Below, piece by piece: positions 17,534 to 27,360 of a stretch of 64,000 nt of DNA. Within the stretch, counting starts at the first letter, position 1; the number at the start of each line of letters is the position of its first letter. Position numbers and translations under genes: made by a program. Under the pieces are notes generated by a model. The model was not told the origin of the DNA. It ran no database searches and saw only the letters and a list, made by a program, of their open reading frames with translations. This DNA is from Thalassotalea nanhaiensis. Its GTDB lineage: Bacteria; Pseudomonadota; Gammaproteobacteria; Enterobacterales; Alteromonadaceae. The stretch lies in assembly GCF_031583575.1 (NCBI RefSeq), contig NZ_CP134146.1, positions 372,001 through 436,000 on the forward strand, in the 5' to 3' direction.

Positions 17534-19489
17534 ATGGGTAAAGTCAAAATTTTTCTAGTGTTCACTCTCGCATCGCTATTTTGTGGAGTGGCTCATGCTG
17601 CTTTAGTTAGTCAAACGATAAAAAGTGAAAAGTCGTTTAGTCTAAAAGACATGAAGATGGAAGCCATAAGCGGTGAGTTTACTTTTCTTATTGACCCTAA
17701 CAATCCAAGTAATCAACAGATTATTGATATAGAGAAAGCCCCTACTAATAGCAAAGGATTGGTTGAGGCAAAGGCAAACTTTTTTATTATTCAAAATAAA
17801 GACCCAAAACAACGTAAAGGAGCCTTAGTTGAAGTCAGTAATCGAGGTTCCAAAGCATCACTTCGATACTTTAATCATGCTGCAAGATCAGACTCTCCAA
17901 ATAAAGCATCGGCATTAGGCGATGGCCTTATTCAAGAGCTGGGTTTATCGTTGGTTTGGGTAGGTTGGCAAGGCGACTTAACCATTAATGCTACCAATAT
18001 GCATGCCTCACTTCCAAAAGTTATTGGCGTTGAAGGTTGGGTGCGTAGCGATTGGACTGTGGATTCGGCAAAATCATTATTACCGCTTGCCCATAGAGAA
18101 GGTATTAACACAATTTATCCTGTTGATTTTAGTAAGCAGCAAGATGCCTGGCTTACCAAGCGAATGGGCCGAGATAATTTACGTTCAGTCGTGCCACGTT
18201 CTATGTGGCAATTCAGCTCTGATGGTAAAAAAATCGCAGGCGACTTTTCCCCTGGCATTTATGAGTTAGTTTACCCAAGCCGGGATCCTTTAGTCGCTGG
18301 TGTTGGTTTAGCCATTCTACGTGATACAGCGGCCTATTTAAAACAGGGTGATAATGCCTTTTCAGTGCCAAAAACCATCGCGTTTGGAGTGTCACAAACC
18401 GGGCGCTTTTTACGACACTTTTTGCACCAAGGTTTTAACGAAACAGAAATGGGCACAATAGCATTTGATGGCATGTTAATTCATACTGCAGGTGCTGGTA
18501 GAGGAAGTTTCAATCACAGGTTTGCTCAGCCTTCGCGCGATGCGCATCGTATGTCGGCATTTTTATACCCTACTGATGTTTTCCCATTTACCAGTGCTCG
18601 TGTGCGTTCAAATATTACTAATAAAAAACTTGGTTTATTAAAACGCCATCATGAAGATTTTTATCCTAAAATTTTTTACACCAATACAGGCTATGAATAT
18701 TGGGGGCGAGCTGCGGGTTTAATTCATACGCACAATGTCTTCGATATAGCACCATTAAAAAATGAGCGTATTTATCACTTTGCTTCTGCTCAGCATTTTG
18801 TTGAAAATAAAAATAACCTTGTATTACTCGATGAAAAGACAGGTATGTACCGTGGTAATCCATTAGATTTCAAACTACATTTACGCGCTCTATTATCACA
18901 TTTAACTAATTGGGTTGTTAATGATGATCAACCACCGAAGAGTGCTTACCCACGCTTTGCCGATCAAACATTAACCACCTTCTCTCATTTTCAATTACCT
19001 GAATGGATAAATTTAGAAAAACCATTTAAACCTCATACTGCTTACGAGATTGATTATGGGGAAACTTGGCCGCAAGGGGTGATTACTAATCAACCGCCGG
19101 TAGTCTTGGCCGAAATTTTGCCGCCAGTTCCTAAACTCGATAACAATGGCCATGAATTAGGTGGAATTAATCACCCACTTATTAAAGCACCTATTGCTAC
19201 GTTTTTGCCTTGGGTACTTCGATACAATAAATTTTCAAGTAATGAAATTGAAGATTTTCGAGGAAGCGTTAAAAAGTGGACTAAAAAGCGCATATTTTCA
19301 CGTTATGCTGATAAGAAAGCCTATTTAAATCATTTAAATAAAATGACCCTTAAAAGCTTGGCTGATGGCTGGATCCTAGCCCGCGACGTTGCAAGGGTTA
19401 AGCAGCAAGGTAATTGGCTGTGGGAATGGAGCATGGATCAACCCGATCCAATTTACGCCTCAGAAGACACAAATTTACTAGAAGAATAA
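17534..19489 (+). CDS. Secreted alpha/beta-hydrolase-domain protein (PF20091-like)
   Basis: About 651 residues, starting at the ATG at 17534. This start has AGGGA upstream and gives a clean signal peptide (MGKVKIFLVFTLASLFCGVAHA); an ATG 27 bases earlier would spoil it. The protein resembles the large secreted alpha/beta hydrolase domain family, with KGALVEVSNRGSKA, LVWVGWQGD and a nucleophile-elbow-like AFGVSQTGRFLRHF (G-x-S-x-T-G). The later GAGRGSFNHRFAQPSRDAH and NTGYEYWGRAAGLIH segments are also typical. Substrates are unknown. The cupin gene follows 25 bases later, so the two probably form an operon. Confidence 0.78.
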   Translation: MGKVKIFLVFTLASLFCGVAHAALVSQTIKSEKSFSLKDMKMEAISGEFTFLIDPNNPSNQQIIDIEKAPTNSKGLVEAKANFFIIQNKDPKQRKGALVEVSNRGSKASLRYFNHAARSDSPNKASALGDGLIQELGLSLVWVGWQGDLTINATNMHASLPKVIGVEGWVRSDWTVDSAKSLLPLAHREGINTIYPVDFSKQQDAWLTKRMGRDNLRSVVPRSMWQFSSDGKKIAGDFSPGIYELVYPSRDPLVAGVGLAILRDTAAYLKQGDNAFSVPKTIAFGVSQTGRFLRHFLHQGFNETEMGTIAFDGMLIHTAGAGRGSFNHRFAQPSRDAHRMSAFLYPTDVFPFTSARVRSNITNKKLGLLKRHHEDFYPKIFYTNTGYEYWGRAAGLIHTHNVFDIAPLKNERIYHFASAQHFVENKNNLVLLDEKTGMYRGNPLDFKLHLRALLSHLTNWVVNDDQPPKSAYPRFADQTLTTFSHFQLPEWINLEKPFKPHTAYEIDYGETWPQGVITNQPPVVLAEILPPVPKLDNNGHELGGINHPLIKAPIATFLPWVLRYNKFSSNEIEDFRGSVKKWTKKRIFSRYADKKAYLNHLNKMTLKSLADGWILARDVARVKQQGNWLWEWSMDQPDPIYASEDTNLLEE

Positions 19490-19514
19490 TGCCCAGATAT
19501 TTTGGTCGTTCTCT

Positions 19515-19829
19515 ATGAATAATATTTTTGAGCAAATACCCAAAGATTTAAGTTCGGAAGTTTTTGAAACAATCGCAAAGAGCGATACCATTAAAATAGA
19601 ACGAATAATATCTAAAGGGCATTGTTCACCTCAGCAAGGTTGGTATATTCAACAAAATCATGAATGGGTAATTGTGTTACAAGGTGAAGCCATAATAACC
19701 TTTGCAGATAACAGTAAGGTAACGCTCAGTGCCGGCGATTACCTAAATATCAAACCTTTACAAAAGCATAAAGTGAGTTGGACAGACCCAGCTATAGAAA
19801 CAATTTGGTTGGCTATTCATTATGATTAG
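19515..19829 (+). CDS. Small single-domain cupin protein
   Basis: A 104-residue cytoplasmic protein with one cupin barrel. Motif 1 (HCSPQQGWYIQQNHEWVIVL) and motif 2 (GDYLNIKPLQKHKV) keep several potential metal-binding histidines and glutamates. Such small cupins bind metals or small ligands and range from isomerases to quercetinase-like enzymes, so no function can be assigned. It is close behind the hydrolase gene and likely shares its transcript. Confidence 0.75.
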   Translation: MNNIFEQIPKDLSSEVFETIAKSDTIKIERIISKGHCSPQQGWYIQQNHEWVIVLQGEAIITFADNSKVTLSAGDYLNIKPLQKHKVSWTDPAIETIWLAIHYD

Positions 19830-19916
19830 TACACCAAAGCGTTAACTGTTTAACGCTCATAAAATAGCTCGACTAGCTCTTCACGGTTCATTGTCTTTAG
19901 ATAGATTTTTCCAAAT

Positions 19917-21047
19917 TTACTCTTTCAAAAGCATAATCCAAGTATTAGCGTAGTCAGGCAGATGTTTGTTTGCTTGGTGATAATCACTCCAACCGTAATA
20001 GCTATCGACCAAAAAATCTAATTGAAAACGGTTATCATCAAACGCACCACCGGTATCTGCTAAAATGCCCATTTGGCTGACGGACTGGCCATTTAACGAG
20101 TAATTAATCATGATCAGCTTACCCAAGCCTAAATCCTGCATATTACCGGCAAAAGTGACTTGTGGTTTTACCGCTATTTTACTCTCTAGGGTTTTCCCGT
20201 AGCCCATAACCGAAGGTACTTCGGCAAAATACCAGTAACGAGCTTGTTCAGTTTTACCAATGCTATAGTCATAACTAATGCCATTATTGCGGTGTACGTT
20301 AAAGTATCTGGTTTTCCCTTCTACTTCTAATACACCCGTTCCTTGTAATAGTACGTCATGCAATCCATCTTCACTGATCCAAACTAACGGCTTTGCCAAG
20401 TTGAGTTCACTAATCTTGCCTTCAATTACTTCTTGGCGAGTATATTTAAACCGGGTCAAAGTACGCTTTTGCAGCTCTGCTTGTTCTGCGGTTAGCCCTT
20501 GTTCATCAAAGGGTAATGCAAATAGAGCCTGGTTAAATTCAGCTGTTTTAACGGGGCTCGCTTTTAATAACTTAGTGTAGTATTTAGTAATAAATAACTG
20601 ATTATCAGGAATGCCGGTTAACAGGCGGTTTTTAGCTGCGTTGGTACTCTTTTTACTTATATTAAGGGCAGTCGCGGTGTCAGGGTACCAACGATAAAAA
20701 TCAAAATTTTGTTTTAAAAATTCAGCATCTTGTAAGCGGCTTTTTTGTTTCGTTCTAACATCGCTAACGTAGGTTTTACAAATAAAATCCAAAGTGTTCT
20801 GTACTCGCTCGAGAGTAACATCTTCAGGTAGTACCTCGCCTTGATGTACTGCAACCGGATCAGTGTCGTTTCCTGAACTGTGGCTATTAATATAAGCATT
20901 GGAGTTTTTTGCAACAGTGCATAAATCGCTGGTTTTAAACAGCTGCATACTGCCTATACTTGGATTTGGCTCTAAAACAAAACGGGCATTGCCGGCAAAA
21001 GCATTAACGCTGATGCTGGCTAAAAGTAGGGGGATGATAAATTTCAT
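19917..21047 (-). CDS. Exported protein with MltA-like C-terminal 3D domain
   Basis: A 376-residue protein with a signal peptide (MKFIIPLLLASISVNAFA). The final 110 residues look like a 3D (double-psi barrel) domain as found at the end of MltA lytic transglycosylases: LGKLIMINYSLNG, then GILADTGGAF and FQLDFLVDSYYGW, where the conserved Asp residues sit. The N-terminal 250 residues do not show a recognisable MltA barrel. It may cleave or bind peptidoglycan, or be a stand-alone 3D protein. It lies 75 bases downstream of hemY on the same strand. Confidence 0.6.
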   Translation of the reverse strand: MKFIIPLLLASISVNAFAGNARFVLEPNPSIGSMQLFKTSDLCTVAKNSNAYINSHSSGNDTDPVAVHQGEVLPEDVTLERVQNTLDFICKTYVSDVRTKQKSRLQDAEFLKQNFDFYRWYPDTATALNISKKSTNAAKNRLLTGIPDNQLFITKYYTKLLKASPVKTAEFNQALFALPFDEQGLTAEQAELQKRTLTRFKYTRQEVIEGKISELNLAKPLVWISEDGLHDVLLQGTGVLEVEGKTRYFNVHRNNGISYDYSIGKTEQARYWYFAEVPSVMGYGKTLESKIAVKPQVTFAGNMQDLGLGKLIMINYSLNGQSVSQMGILADTGGAFDDNRFQLDFLVDSYYGWSDYHQANKHLPDYANTWIMLLKE

Positions 21048-21121
21048 GATGCTCTTAAATTTATGCTCTTACAGTGTTCATATAAAATATGATCTAGTTA
21101 TCAATTAAACTGCAGAGCAAG

Positions 21122-22306
21122 TTATTGCTGAGCAATAAGCTCTTGATATACGCGGTTAGCTTGTTGATGTTCACCCATTAACTCTAACAACTTTGCATAG
21201 CCTTGTAAGTCATCGCTGCTTTGCTCAATTTTTAGTAATGAGGTAAATGCTTTATGAGCCTTATCATATTCTTTATTGGCAACACAAAGGTGCGCGAGTG
21301 CGCTTAACCACAAAGTGTTCTCTGGTTGCTTTTGTAAAAGCTTTTGCACCGCAAAAATAATATGTTCACAATTCTGCATTGGTAATTGTTTCACTGCATT
21401 AATGAAGCTGACAGAGGCTCCTTTTTTTATCAACGGCAACACTAAGTCTTCTAAATTAGTAACTAAGCCATTGGCAATTAAACAATCAGCATAAGCCAAA
21501 ACGATTCCTTCGCTTTGACGTTCTTTTCTTGATAGTGCTTTATAATATTTAGCCACAGCTTCTACGCTGCTGGTGTGTATAAGCTCGGCAAAATATCCAC
21601 CAAACGCACGAACTTCCCAGTCAGTAATTTTTTCTTTGTCTAAGTTTTTATCTTTGCGCGCGGTTTTCAATAACTCAATTGCTTTTTCAAACTTACTTTC
21701 ATGAATGTTTATTTCAATGTCTAAGCCTAATAAGCGACCATCATGACCGATCAGTTTATGGTTTTCATCTAACAGGGCTCGCGCTTTAGAAAATTGTTTA
21801 TCGTCTAAATTTAAACGACCAGCAACCAGTAACGTTTCAAAACTAAAGTTTTCTTGAGCTTGTGGATGCTGAGCAATAAACTTTAAGTAATTTGCTGTTT
21901 TTGCCGACTCGCCGAGCTTGTTAGCCGACGATGCTGCAATCAACCAGGCGCTGTTAGTCATATCTGATTGTTCAGCACATTTAGCCATTAACTCTTCAGC
22001 CTGTTTATAGTCACCCAATAAATAAGCACCAATACCTTTTTGAAAATCTCGCTTAGCTTTGGCCCGGCTACTGAATGCTAACTTGCGCCAAGCACTGGAA
22101 CTAAACTTGAAACCAATACGAGTCCCCCAAAATAAAAAGGCGAAAACAAAGCTGGCTAAAATCATTAATAAAATGGCACTTACTACGGTAAGTTCATAAG
22201 TTAAATCGCCCATTGCGATTAAAATGTAGCCCTTTTCATCAATCAAAAACGGTGCAATGGCGATAAGTGCCAGTAATAAAACTAATTTAATTATTGAACG
22301 GATCAT
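21122..22306 (-). CDS. hemY: HemY (YfbG-type) heme-locus membrane protein with TPR region
   Basis: A 394-residue inner-membrane protein. Two helices (about 7-24 and 40-62) are followed by a helical, TPR-like cytoplasmic part (AWRKLAFSSRAKAKRDFQKG..., GRLLGLDIEIN). This is the enterobacterial-type HemY, not protoporphyrinogen oxidase; its precise role is unsettled and it may act in late heme synthesis. Its start overlaps the hemX stop by four bases (ATGA), so it is coupled to hemX. Confidence 0.9.
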   Translation of the reverse strand: MIRSIIKLVLLLALIAIAPFLIDEKGYILIAMGDLTYELTVVSAILLMILASFVFAFLFWGTRIGFKFSSSAWRKLAFSSRAKAKRDFQKGIGAYLLGDYKQAEELMAKCAEQSDMTNSAWLIAASSANKLGESAKTANYLKFIAQHPQAQENFSFETLLVAGRLNLDDKQFSKARALLDENHKLIGHDGRLLGLDIEINIHESKFEKAIELLKTARKDKNLDKEKITDWEVRAFGGYFAELIHTSSVEAVAKYYKALSRKERQSEGIVLAYADCLIANGLVTNLEDLVLPLIKKGASVSFINAVKQLPMQNCEHIIFAVQKLLQKQPENTLWLSALAHLCVANKEYDKAHKAFTSLLKIEQSSDDLQGYAKLLELMGEHQQANRVYQELIAQQ

Positions 22307-23673
22307 GCTTTACCTTCCTCTTGCGTTGGAGAAGATAACTTTTGCTCTGGTTCAACGATAGGCTCTGGCTCTACGTTAAGCTCTGTATTAGATGGCTCTA
22401 TGTTCACCGGCGTTTGAGGAGCTTGTTCTATTGTTTTTTTCGGAGCAGGCTTAACGCCACCAAGCCTTTTAACTGGTTTGTTATCCAGCATTGCTCTAAG
22501 CGCTTGCTGAGAGGCTAATGTTTGTGGGTATTCAACAGTTACCGGCATTGCTTTAATTTCAGCTAGACGAGCATTAAATTGCTGAGTTTTAACTTCGGTC
22601 ATATCAAAATGATGGCTAAGCCAGCGCTGAATATCGGTTACTGTTGCAAGGAATAAGTCTTTTTTACCTTGGCTTACCGCCCACTGCGCTTGTTGAAATT
22701 TTAGTTCCAGGTTGTGATATAAATTTTGTTCAAATTGAGGTTCCATTAACGGCTCAACATTACCTGAACGACGACGAACGGTGATAAATTCGTCTTTAAA
22801 TTTAGCCCAGCTTTTCGCTAAATTATCTTGCCAGTCACTTACATCTTCCGTCAAAGCGGTACTTTCTGTGAGCTCAGCTTCGTCAGGTAACTGAACTGTG
22901 GCTAGAGATAGACCATCTACCTGTTTACTAAGGCCCATTAGGGTTAAAATGATATCGTCACGTTGTAGTTTTGGCAGTACTTTAAGCTTTTCAATGTCTT
23001 CATGTAACAACTCTCGAACCTTCATCATACGAGGGTCTTTTAAATCTTTTATTCGAGCGTCAGCATCATTCATTAACATGATCGCTGTGCTGGTATCTTT
23101 TTCTAACCACAATACACGCCCAGCCATACGAGTTAAGTATTCGGCCTCGGTAATTTGCCAATTGTTTGGCTGGCTATCGATTAATTGTTCAATTTCTTGT
23201 TCTAATGCTGAAATACGGCTGCCACTGCGTTGCTCTACTTCATTGATTAATTTGCTAATTTGTTGTTGAGATTGCTTTTGCAATGCGCTGATTTGTTGCT
23301 GTAAATGTTGATCAAGTTCGACAACACTTGCTTTAGTATTTCCTACTAATCGTTGTTCCAACTCGATTGTTTGTTGTTGCTGCCACCAATAATGAGCACC
23401 AACACCGCCGGCAGCACCAAAGGCTACTAATAATGCTAAGACTGCCGTTTTAGAAAGTTTTTTCTGAATTGGAGAGGTTTGGATTTTTGCTTTAGGCGTT
23501 GGTTTCACTGCTTGTTTAGCTGGCGTTGGCGCTGCTTTACTCTTACTTGAGTCTTGGCTTTGCTGTTTTGCTTTTGCGGCAATTTTAGCAGCATCACTGG
23601 CACTTATTTTTGCTGAAGACTGCTCAGCTTTTTTAGGACTAGTTTGCGCTTTGTTGTTTTCTTTCTCGGTCAT
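22303..23673 (-). CDS. hemX: HemX membrane protein of the heme operon
   Basis: A 456-residue protein. It has a cytoplasmic Lys/Ala/Gln-rich N-terminus (1-70), one membrane helix (about 74-95) and a large periplasmic coiled-coil part starting with QLEQRL-type heptads. WQITEAEYLTRMAGRVLWLEKD is the typical HemX core, and the C-terminal 60 residues are Pro/Glu-rich and low complexity. It was once called uroporphyrin-III methyltransferase, but it lacks that fold. It follows hemD by 30 bases. Confidence 0.9.
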   Translation of the reverse strand: MTEKENNKAQTSPKKAEQSSAKISASDAAKIAAKAKQQSQDSSKSKAAPTPAKQAVKPTPKAKIQTSPIQKKLSKTAVLALLVAFGAAGGVGAHYWWQQQQTIELEQRLVGNTKASVVELDQHLQQQISALQKQSQQQISKLINEVEQRSGSRISALEQEIEQLIDSQPNNWQITEAEYLTRMAGRVLWLEKDTSTAIMLMNDADARIKDLKDPRMMKVRELLHEDIEKLKVLPKLQRDDIILTLMGLSKQVDGLSLATVQLPDEAELTESTALTEDVSDWQDNLAKSWAKFKDEFITVRRRSGNVEPLMEPQFEQNLYHNLELKFQQAQWAVSQGKKDLFLATVTDIQRWLSHHFDMTEVKTQQFNARLAEIKAMPVTVEYPQTLASQQALRAMLDNKPVKRLGGVKPAPKKTIEQAPQTPVNIEPSNTELNVEPEPIVEPEQKLSSPTQEEGKA

Positions 23674-23703
23674 AATAAACTTCCATTGGCCGCTTGCCGT
23701 ATT

Positions 23704-24447
23704 TTAAATAAGTGCTGTCATTGCTTTATAAATATGTTGGTGACTTGCACCTTGTGCATTAATTACCTTGATTAAACCATGAGCGTTAGCTTGCTCGGCA
23801 ATTCGTGCGCTAGCAACTATCCAATGACAACTTTTAGCCCAGTTCATATCGGTGATTAAAGACAAGGTTTTTTCTAATAATTCACTTGATGTAATAACAA
23901 TACAATTAATTTCATCTTTACGCCATTTATCAATGGTTTGCTTAGCTGTTAAAGTTATCCATTGGCGTTTGTATACTTCATTATAGGCAACTTTTGCCTG
24001 TTTAAGTTCAAGCTGTTGCTTTAACAATTCTCTACCGCCATTACCGCGGATAATTAGAACTTGCTTATTAGCAATGTTTTGTAACTCACTTAATGCCAAT
24101 AATCCTTCACTAGTTTCTAGTTCTGGAACGATGACATTTTTAATATCATGAGCAATTAATATGTTAGCGCTGGCCTGCCCAACGGCAATAAATGTGGTGT
24201 TTTTTAATTGTTCAGAAAAGTCTGTAACTTGTAGGGCAAAATTAGCCGCAGCAGGACTAATGAATATAATGAACTCTGGATTTAAATTGCTAAGTTGTTG
24301 CTTTAATGAAGGTTGTTGTTCGCCTGACTGATAGGCGAACAAAGGTGTGATCTCAATGTTGCTGACAATAGGTGCAATGACCTTTGCCAGCTGTTGAGAC
24401 TTATTTAGAGGACGAGTTAATAAAACGTTGAGTTTATTGTTGCTCAT
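23704..24447 (-). CDS. hemD: Uroporphyrinogen-III synthase
   Basis: A 247-residue cytoplasmic enzyme that closes and inverts ring D of hydroxymethylbilane. Sequence conservation is low in this family, but [14 protein letters not shown] at the start, [37 protein letters not shown] and VITSSELLE follow the HemD pattern in order. Its start overlaps the end of hemC by 14 bases, consistent with translational coupling of consecutive steps. Confidence 0.92.
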   Translation of the reverse strand: MSNNKLNVLLTRPLNKSQQLAKVIAPIVSNIEITPLFAYQSGEQQPSLKQQLSNLNPEFIIFISPAAANFALQVTDFSEQLKNTTFIAVGQASANILIAHDIKNVIVPELETSEGLLALSELQNIANKQVLIIRGNGGRELLKQQLELKQAKVAYNEVYKRQWITLTAKQTIDKWRKDEINCIVITSSELLEKTLSLITDMNWAKSCHWIVASARIAEQANAHGLIKVINAQGASHQHIYKAMTALI

Positions 24448-25366
24448 ATACCTGCTTTAAAATAACATCTGCGCCATCTTTTAATAGTGCTTCTGCTAGC
24501 TGCGTCCCAAGAGCATCACCCTCGGTTAACGCGCCGCGAATTTCATTGTGTAAAATTTTGCTGCCATCTGTTGCGCCAACTAAACCGCGTAAATAGATTT
24601 GTTCATTTTCAATAATGGCGTAGCTGCCAATAGGTACCTGACAACCACCTTCTAAAGATCGATTCATTGAACGTTCGGCAAGCACTCGAATACGTGTTTC
24701 ATTATGCTCAAGTGGTGCAAGTAATGCTTTAACACGCTCGTCATCTACGCGGCACTCGATACCTACAGCGCCTTGGCCGTTTGCCGGTAACATTACTTCT
24801 GGCTCAATAAATTCTTGAATACGCTCTGGCATTTCTAAACGAATTAAGCCAGCTGCTGCTAAAATAATAGCGTCGTATTGCCCATCGTCCAATTTTGCTA
24901 AACGAGTATTTACATTACCGCGTAAATCGCGAATATCTAGGTCTGGGCGTAATGCTTTAATTTGACACTGACGACGTAAACTTGATGTACCTACAATAGC
25001 ACCTTGTGGTAAGTCGGCTAGGCTGTTAATTGTATTTGATACAAATGCATCACGTGGGTCTTCACGTTCACAAACAATTTCTAAACCTAGCCCTTCAGGG
25101 AATTCTACTGGCACATCTTTCATTGAATGCACCGCGATATCAGCACGATTTTCAAGCATGGCAACTTCCAGCTCTTTAACGAATAGACCTTTTCCGCCAA
25201 CTTTTGATAATGGCGAATCGAGAATAATATCGCCTTTGGTTACCATAGGTACTAATTCAACAGTAAGGTCAGAATGGAAGTGTTCTAAACGTGCTTTTAC
25301 AAATTCAGCCTGCCAAAGGGCCAGAGCGCTTTTTCGAGTCGCTATTTTCAGCGTTTGTTGCGTCAT
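24434..25366 (-). CDS. hemC: Hydroxymethylbilane synthase (porphobilinogen deaminase)
   Basis: A 310-residue enzyme that links four porphobilinogens. It opens with [19 protein letters not shown] and carries [22 protein letters not shown] and [10 protein letters not shown]. The dipyrromethane cofactor is attached to C242 in EGGCQVPIG. All catalytic arginines and the cofactor cysteine appear intact. First gene of hemCDXY; unlike E. coli, adenylate cyclase (cyaA) is not divergent from it here, and cyaY precedes it on the same strand. Confidence 0.97.
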   Translation of the reverse strand: MTQQTLKIATRKSALALWQAEFVKARLEHFHSDLTVELVPMVTKGDIILDSPLSKVGGKGLFVKELEVAMLENRADIAVHSMKDVPVEFPEGLGLEIVCEREDPRDAFVSNTINSLADLPQGAIVGTSSLRRQCQIKALRPDLDIRDLRGNVNTRLAKLDDGQYDAIILAAAGLIRLEMPERIQEFIEPEVMLPANGQGAVGIECRVDDERVKALLAPLEHNETRIRVLAERSMNRSLEGGCQVPIGSYAIIENEQIYLRGLVGATDGSKILHNEIRGALTEGDALGTQLAEALLKDGADVILKQVYEQQ

Positions 25367-25398
25367 GTTGATATCCGTTAATATATTGTATTTGTTAG

Positions 25399-25719
25399 TT
25401 ATTCTGCAGTTAATTTAACTTCAGTTTGTGCTTGAACACTTACTGCTTGAGATAAAAACTGCCAGAATTCATCACCACCGCGTTTATCAATCCATTGTTC
25501 ATTTTGATAAGCAAAGTGATGGCCATTAAATTTGGTCGCTACCCATATTTCATGTAGAGGAGCTTGTTTATTGATAATAATTTTTGTGCCATTCACAAAG
25601 GCTAAAGTTAATAAACCACTTACACTTTCATAGTCTATGTCTACACCACAATCTTCTATTGCTTCTTCAACGGCTAAAAGTAAGTCATCTGCAATGAGAT
25701 TATATTGGCTATCGTTCAT
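25399..25719 (-). CDS. cyaY: Frataxin-like iron protein CyaY
   Basis: A 106-residue acidic protein of the frataxin family, which binds iron and modulates Fe-S assembly through IscS. The acidic first helix ([21 protein letters not shown]) and the sheet core ([25 protein letters not shown], then FHFAYQ-like [13 protein letters not shown]) are typical, as is the length. It is 33 bases upstream of hemC and may be co-transcribed. It is divergent from lptM. Confidence 0.94.
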   Translation of the reverse strand: MNDSQYNLIADDLLLAVEEAIEDCGVDIDYESVSGLLTLAFVNGTKIIINKQAPLHEIWVATKFNGHHFAYQNEQWIDKRGGDEFWQFLSQAVSVQAQTEVKLTAE

Positions 25720-25858
25720 TATTTACCCTTGTTTATTATCATTTTGTTCAGAATAATTGATTATACCTAATTAATCTGAGCAACAACTTGGTATTTATTG
25801 TATCGCATGCGATTATATACGTGTATAAATCTATTAATCAATCGATGCGATCAATAAA

Positions 25859-26020
25859 ATGCTTAATAAAAAACTACTTGTTGTTGTATTATCATTATTA
25901 CTATGTATGGTTTCCTCTTGCGGCCTAAAAGGCCCTTTGTATGAGACCGATCCAAATGAAAAAGAAAAGGCTGAAAAGTCTAGCGAAACAGTTAGCTCAG
26001 TCAATAAGAGCAACCAGTAA
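25859..26020 (+). CDS. lptM: LptM (YifL) small lipoprotein
   Basis: A 53-residue lipoprotein. The signal sequence ends in VSSC (cleavage before C21) and is followed by the diagnostic CGLKGPLY, the LptM/YifL signature. The rest is short, charged and disordered. LptM is known to help the LptD translocon mature in the outer membrane. Its place directly before lysA-dapF and divergent from cyaY matches the conserved gammaproteobacterial order. Confidence 0.92.
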   Translation: MLNKKLLVVVLSLLLCMVSSCGLKGPLYETDPNEKEKAEKSSETVSSVNKSNQ

Positions 26021-26078
26021 ATAGCGACAACCATTTTTAACTCTTTATTATCCAATAATAAATTCAGGACTGATACCC

Positions 26079-27326
26079 GTGGACTTTTTTAACCGTCAAA
26101 ATAATTCATTGTATGCTGAAGATTGTTCAGTAACAGAATTGGCCAAAACTTATGGCACACCGCTTTATGTTTATTCTCGTGCAACCATTGAACGTCATTG
26201 GCACGCATTTGATCAAGCTGCCAAAGATATGAAACATTTGATTTGTTATGCTGTGAAAGCCAGTTCAAATATCGCTATTTTAAATGTACTCGCACGATTA
26301 GGCTCAGGTTTTGACATTGTTTCAAAAGGTGAATTAGCTCGAGTGATTCAAGCCGGTGGTGATCCAGCCAAAGTTGTATTTTCTGGTGTGGGAAAAAAGG
26401 CTGAAGAAATTGCTTATGCGTTAGAAAAAGGCATTCATTGCTTCAACGTTGAGTCAGAAGCTGAATTGGCTCGTATAAATGAAGTGGCGGCGAGTATGAA
26501 CATGCCAGCGTCAATCTCTATGCGTGTTAACCCAGACGTAGATGCGGGCACTCACCCTTATATTTCGACTGGTTTGAAAGATAACAAGTTTGGCATTCCA
26601 ATTGATCATGCGGTTGAAATTTACCAAAAAGCTGCGGCAATGTCGCATCTTGTTGTTAAAGGTGTTGATTGTCATATCGGTTCACAACTTACTGAGGTTC
26701 AGCCATTTTTAGATGCATTGGATCGAGTATTAGTATTGGTTGATAAACTTGCTGACGCAGGCATTAAATTAAGTCATATTGATGTTGGTGGTGGTTTAGG
26801 TGTGCCTTATCAGGGTGAACAGCCGCCGCACCCAAGCGAATATGCAAAAGCGATAGCTGATAAAATGCAAGGTTACGACTTAGAACTCATTTATGAGCCA
26901 GGGCGAGCTATTATGGCTAACGCGGGTATTTTAGTTACAGAAGTAGAGTTTCTAAAAACTAACCAAGATAAACATTTTGCAATTGTTGATGGTGCGATGA
27001 ACGATTTAATTCGTCCTGCGCTTTATCAAGCTTGGCAAGAAATCGTCCCGGTTGAACTTAATGCTAATGCGCCTACTCAAAATTATGATGTAGTAGGTCC
27101 GGTGTGTGAAACAGGCGATTTCTTAGGAAAAAATAGAGATTTAGCGATTGCCGCAGGTGATTTGCTTGCAGTTCGTAGTGCTGGTGCTTATGGTTTTACC
27201 ATGAGTTCAAACTACAACTCTCGCCCAAGAGCCGCAGAAGTTATGGTTGATGGTGAGCAATCTCATTTAATCCGTCAACGAGAATCCCTAGAGTCTTTAT
27301 GGCAAGGTGAAGCGGTTTTACCGTAA
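26079..27326 (+). CDS. lysA: Diaminopimelate decarboxylase
   Basis: A 415-residue PLP enzyme for the last step of lysine synthesis. It starts at GTG (26079) with AGGA nine bases upstream. CYAVKASSN supplies the PLP lysine (K60), HIGSQL and DVGGGLGVPY bind the cofactor phosphate, and GPVCETGDFLG gives the active-site cysteine of the partner subunit. It lies 58 bases after lptM and 34 before dapF, so meso-diaminopimelate production and use are encoded side by side. Confidence 0.97.
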   Translation: MDFFNRQNNSLYAEDCSVTELAKTYGTPLYVYSRATIERHWHAFDQAAKDMKHLICYAVKASSNIAILNVLARLGSGFDIVSKGELARVIQAGGDPAKVVFSGVGKKAEEIAYALEKGIHCFNVESEAELARINEVAASMNMPASISMRVNPDVDAGTHPYISTGLKDNKFGIPIDHAVEIYQKAAAMSHLVVKGVDCHIGSQLTEVQPFLDALDRVLVLVDKLADAGIKLSHIDVGGGLGVPYQGEQPPHPSEYAKAIADKMQGYDLELIYEPGRAIMANAGILVTEVEFLKTNQDKHFAIVDGAMNDLIRPALYQAWQEIVPVELNANAPTQNYDVVGPVCETGDFLGKNRDLAIAAGDLLAVRSAGAYGFTMSSNYNSRPRAAEVMVDGEQSHLIRQRESLESLWQGEAVLP

Positions 27327-27360
27327 CCTTATAAGTAGTTAAAGCTGAGTTGGTATAACA

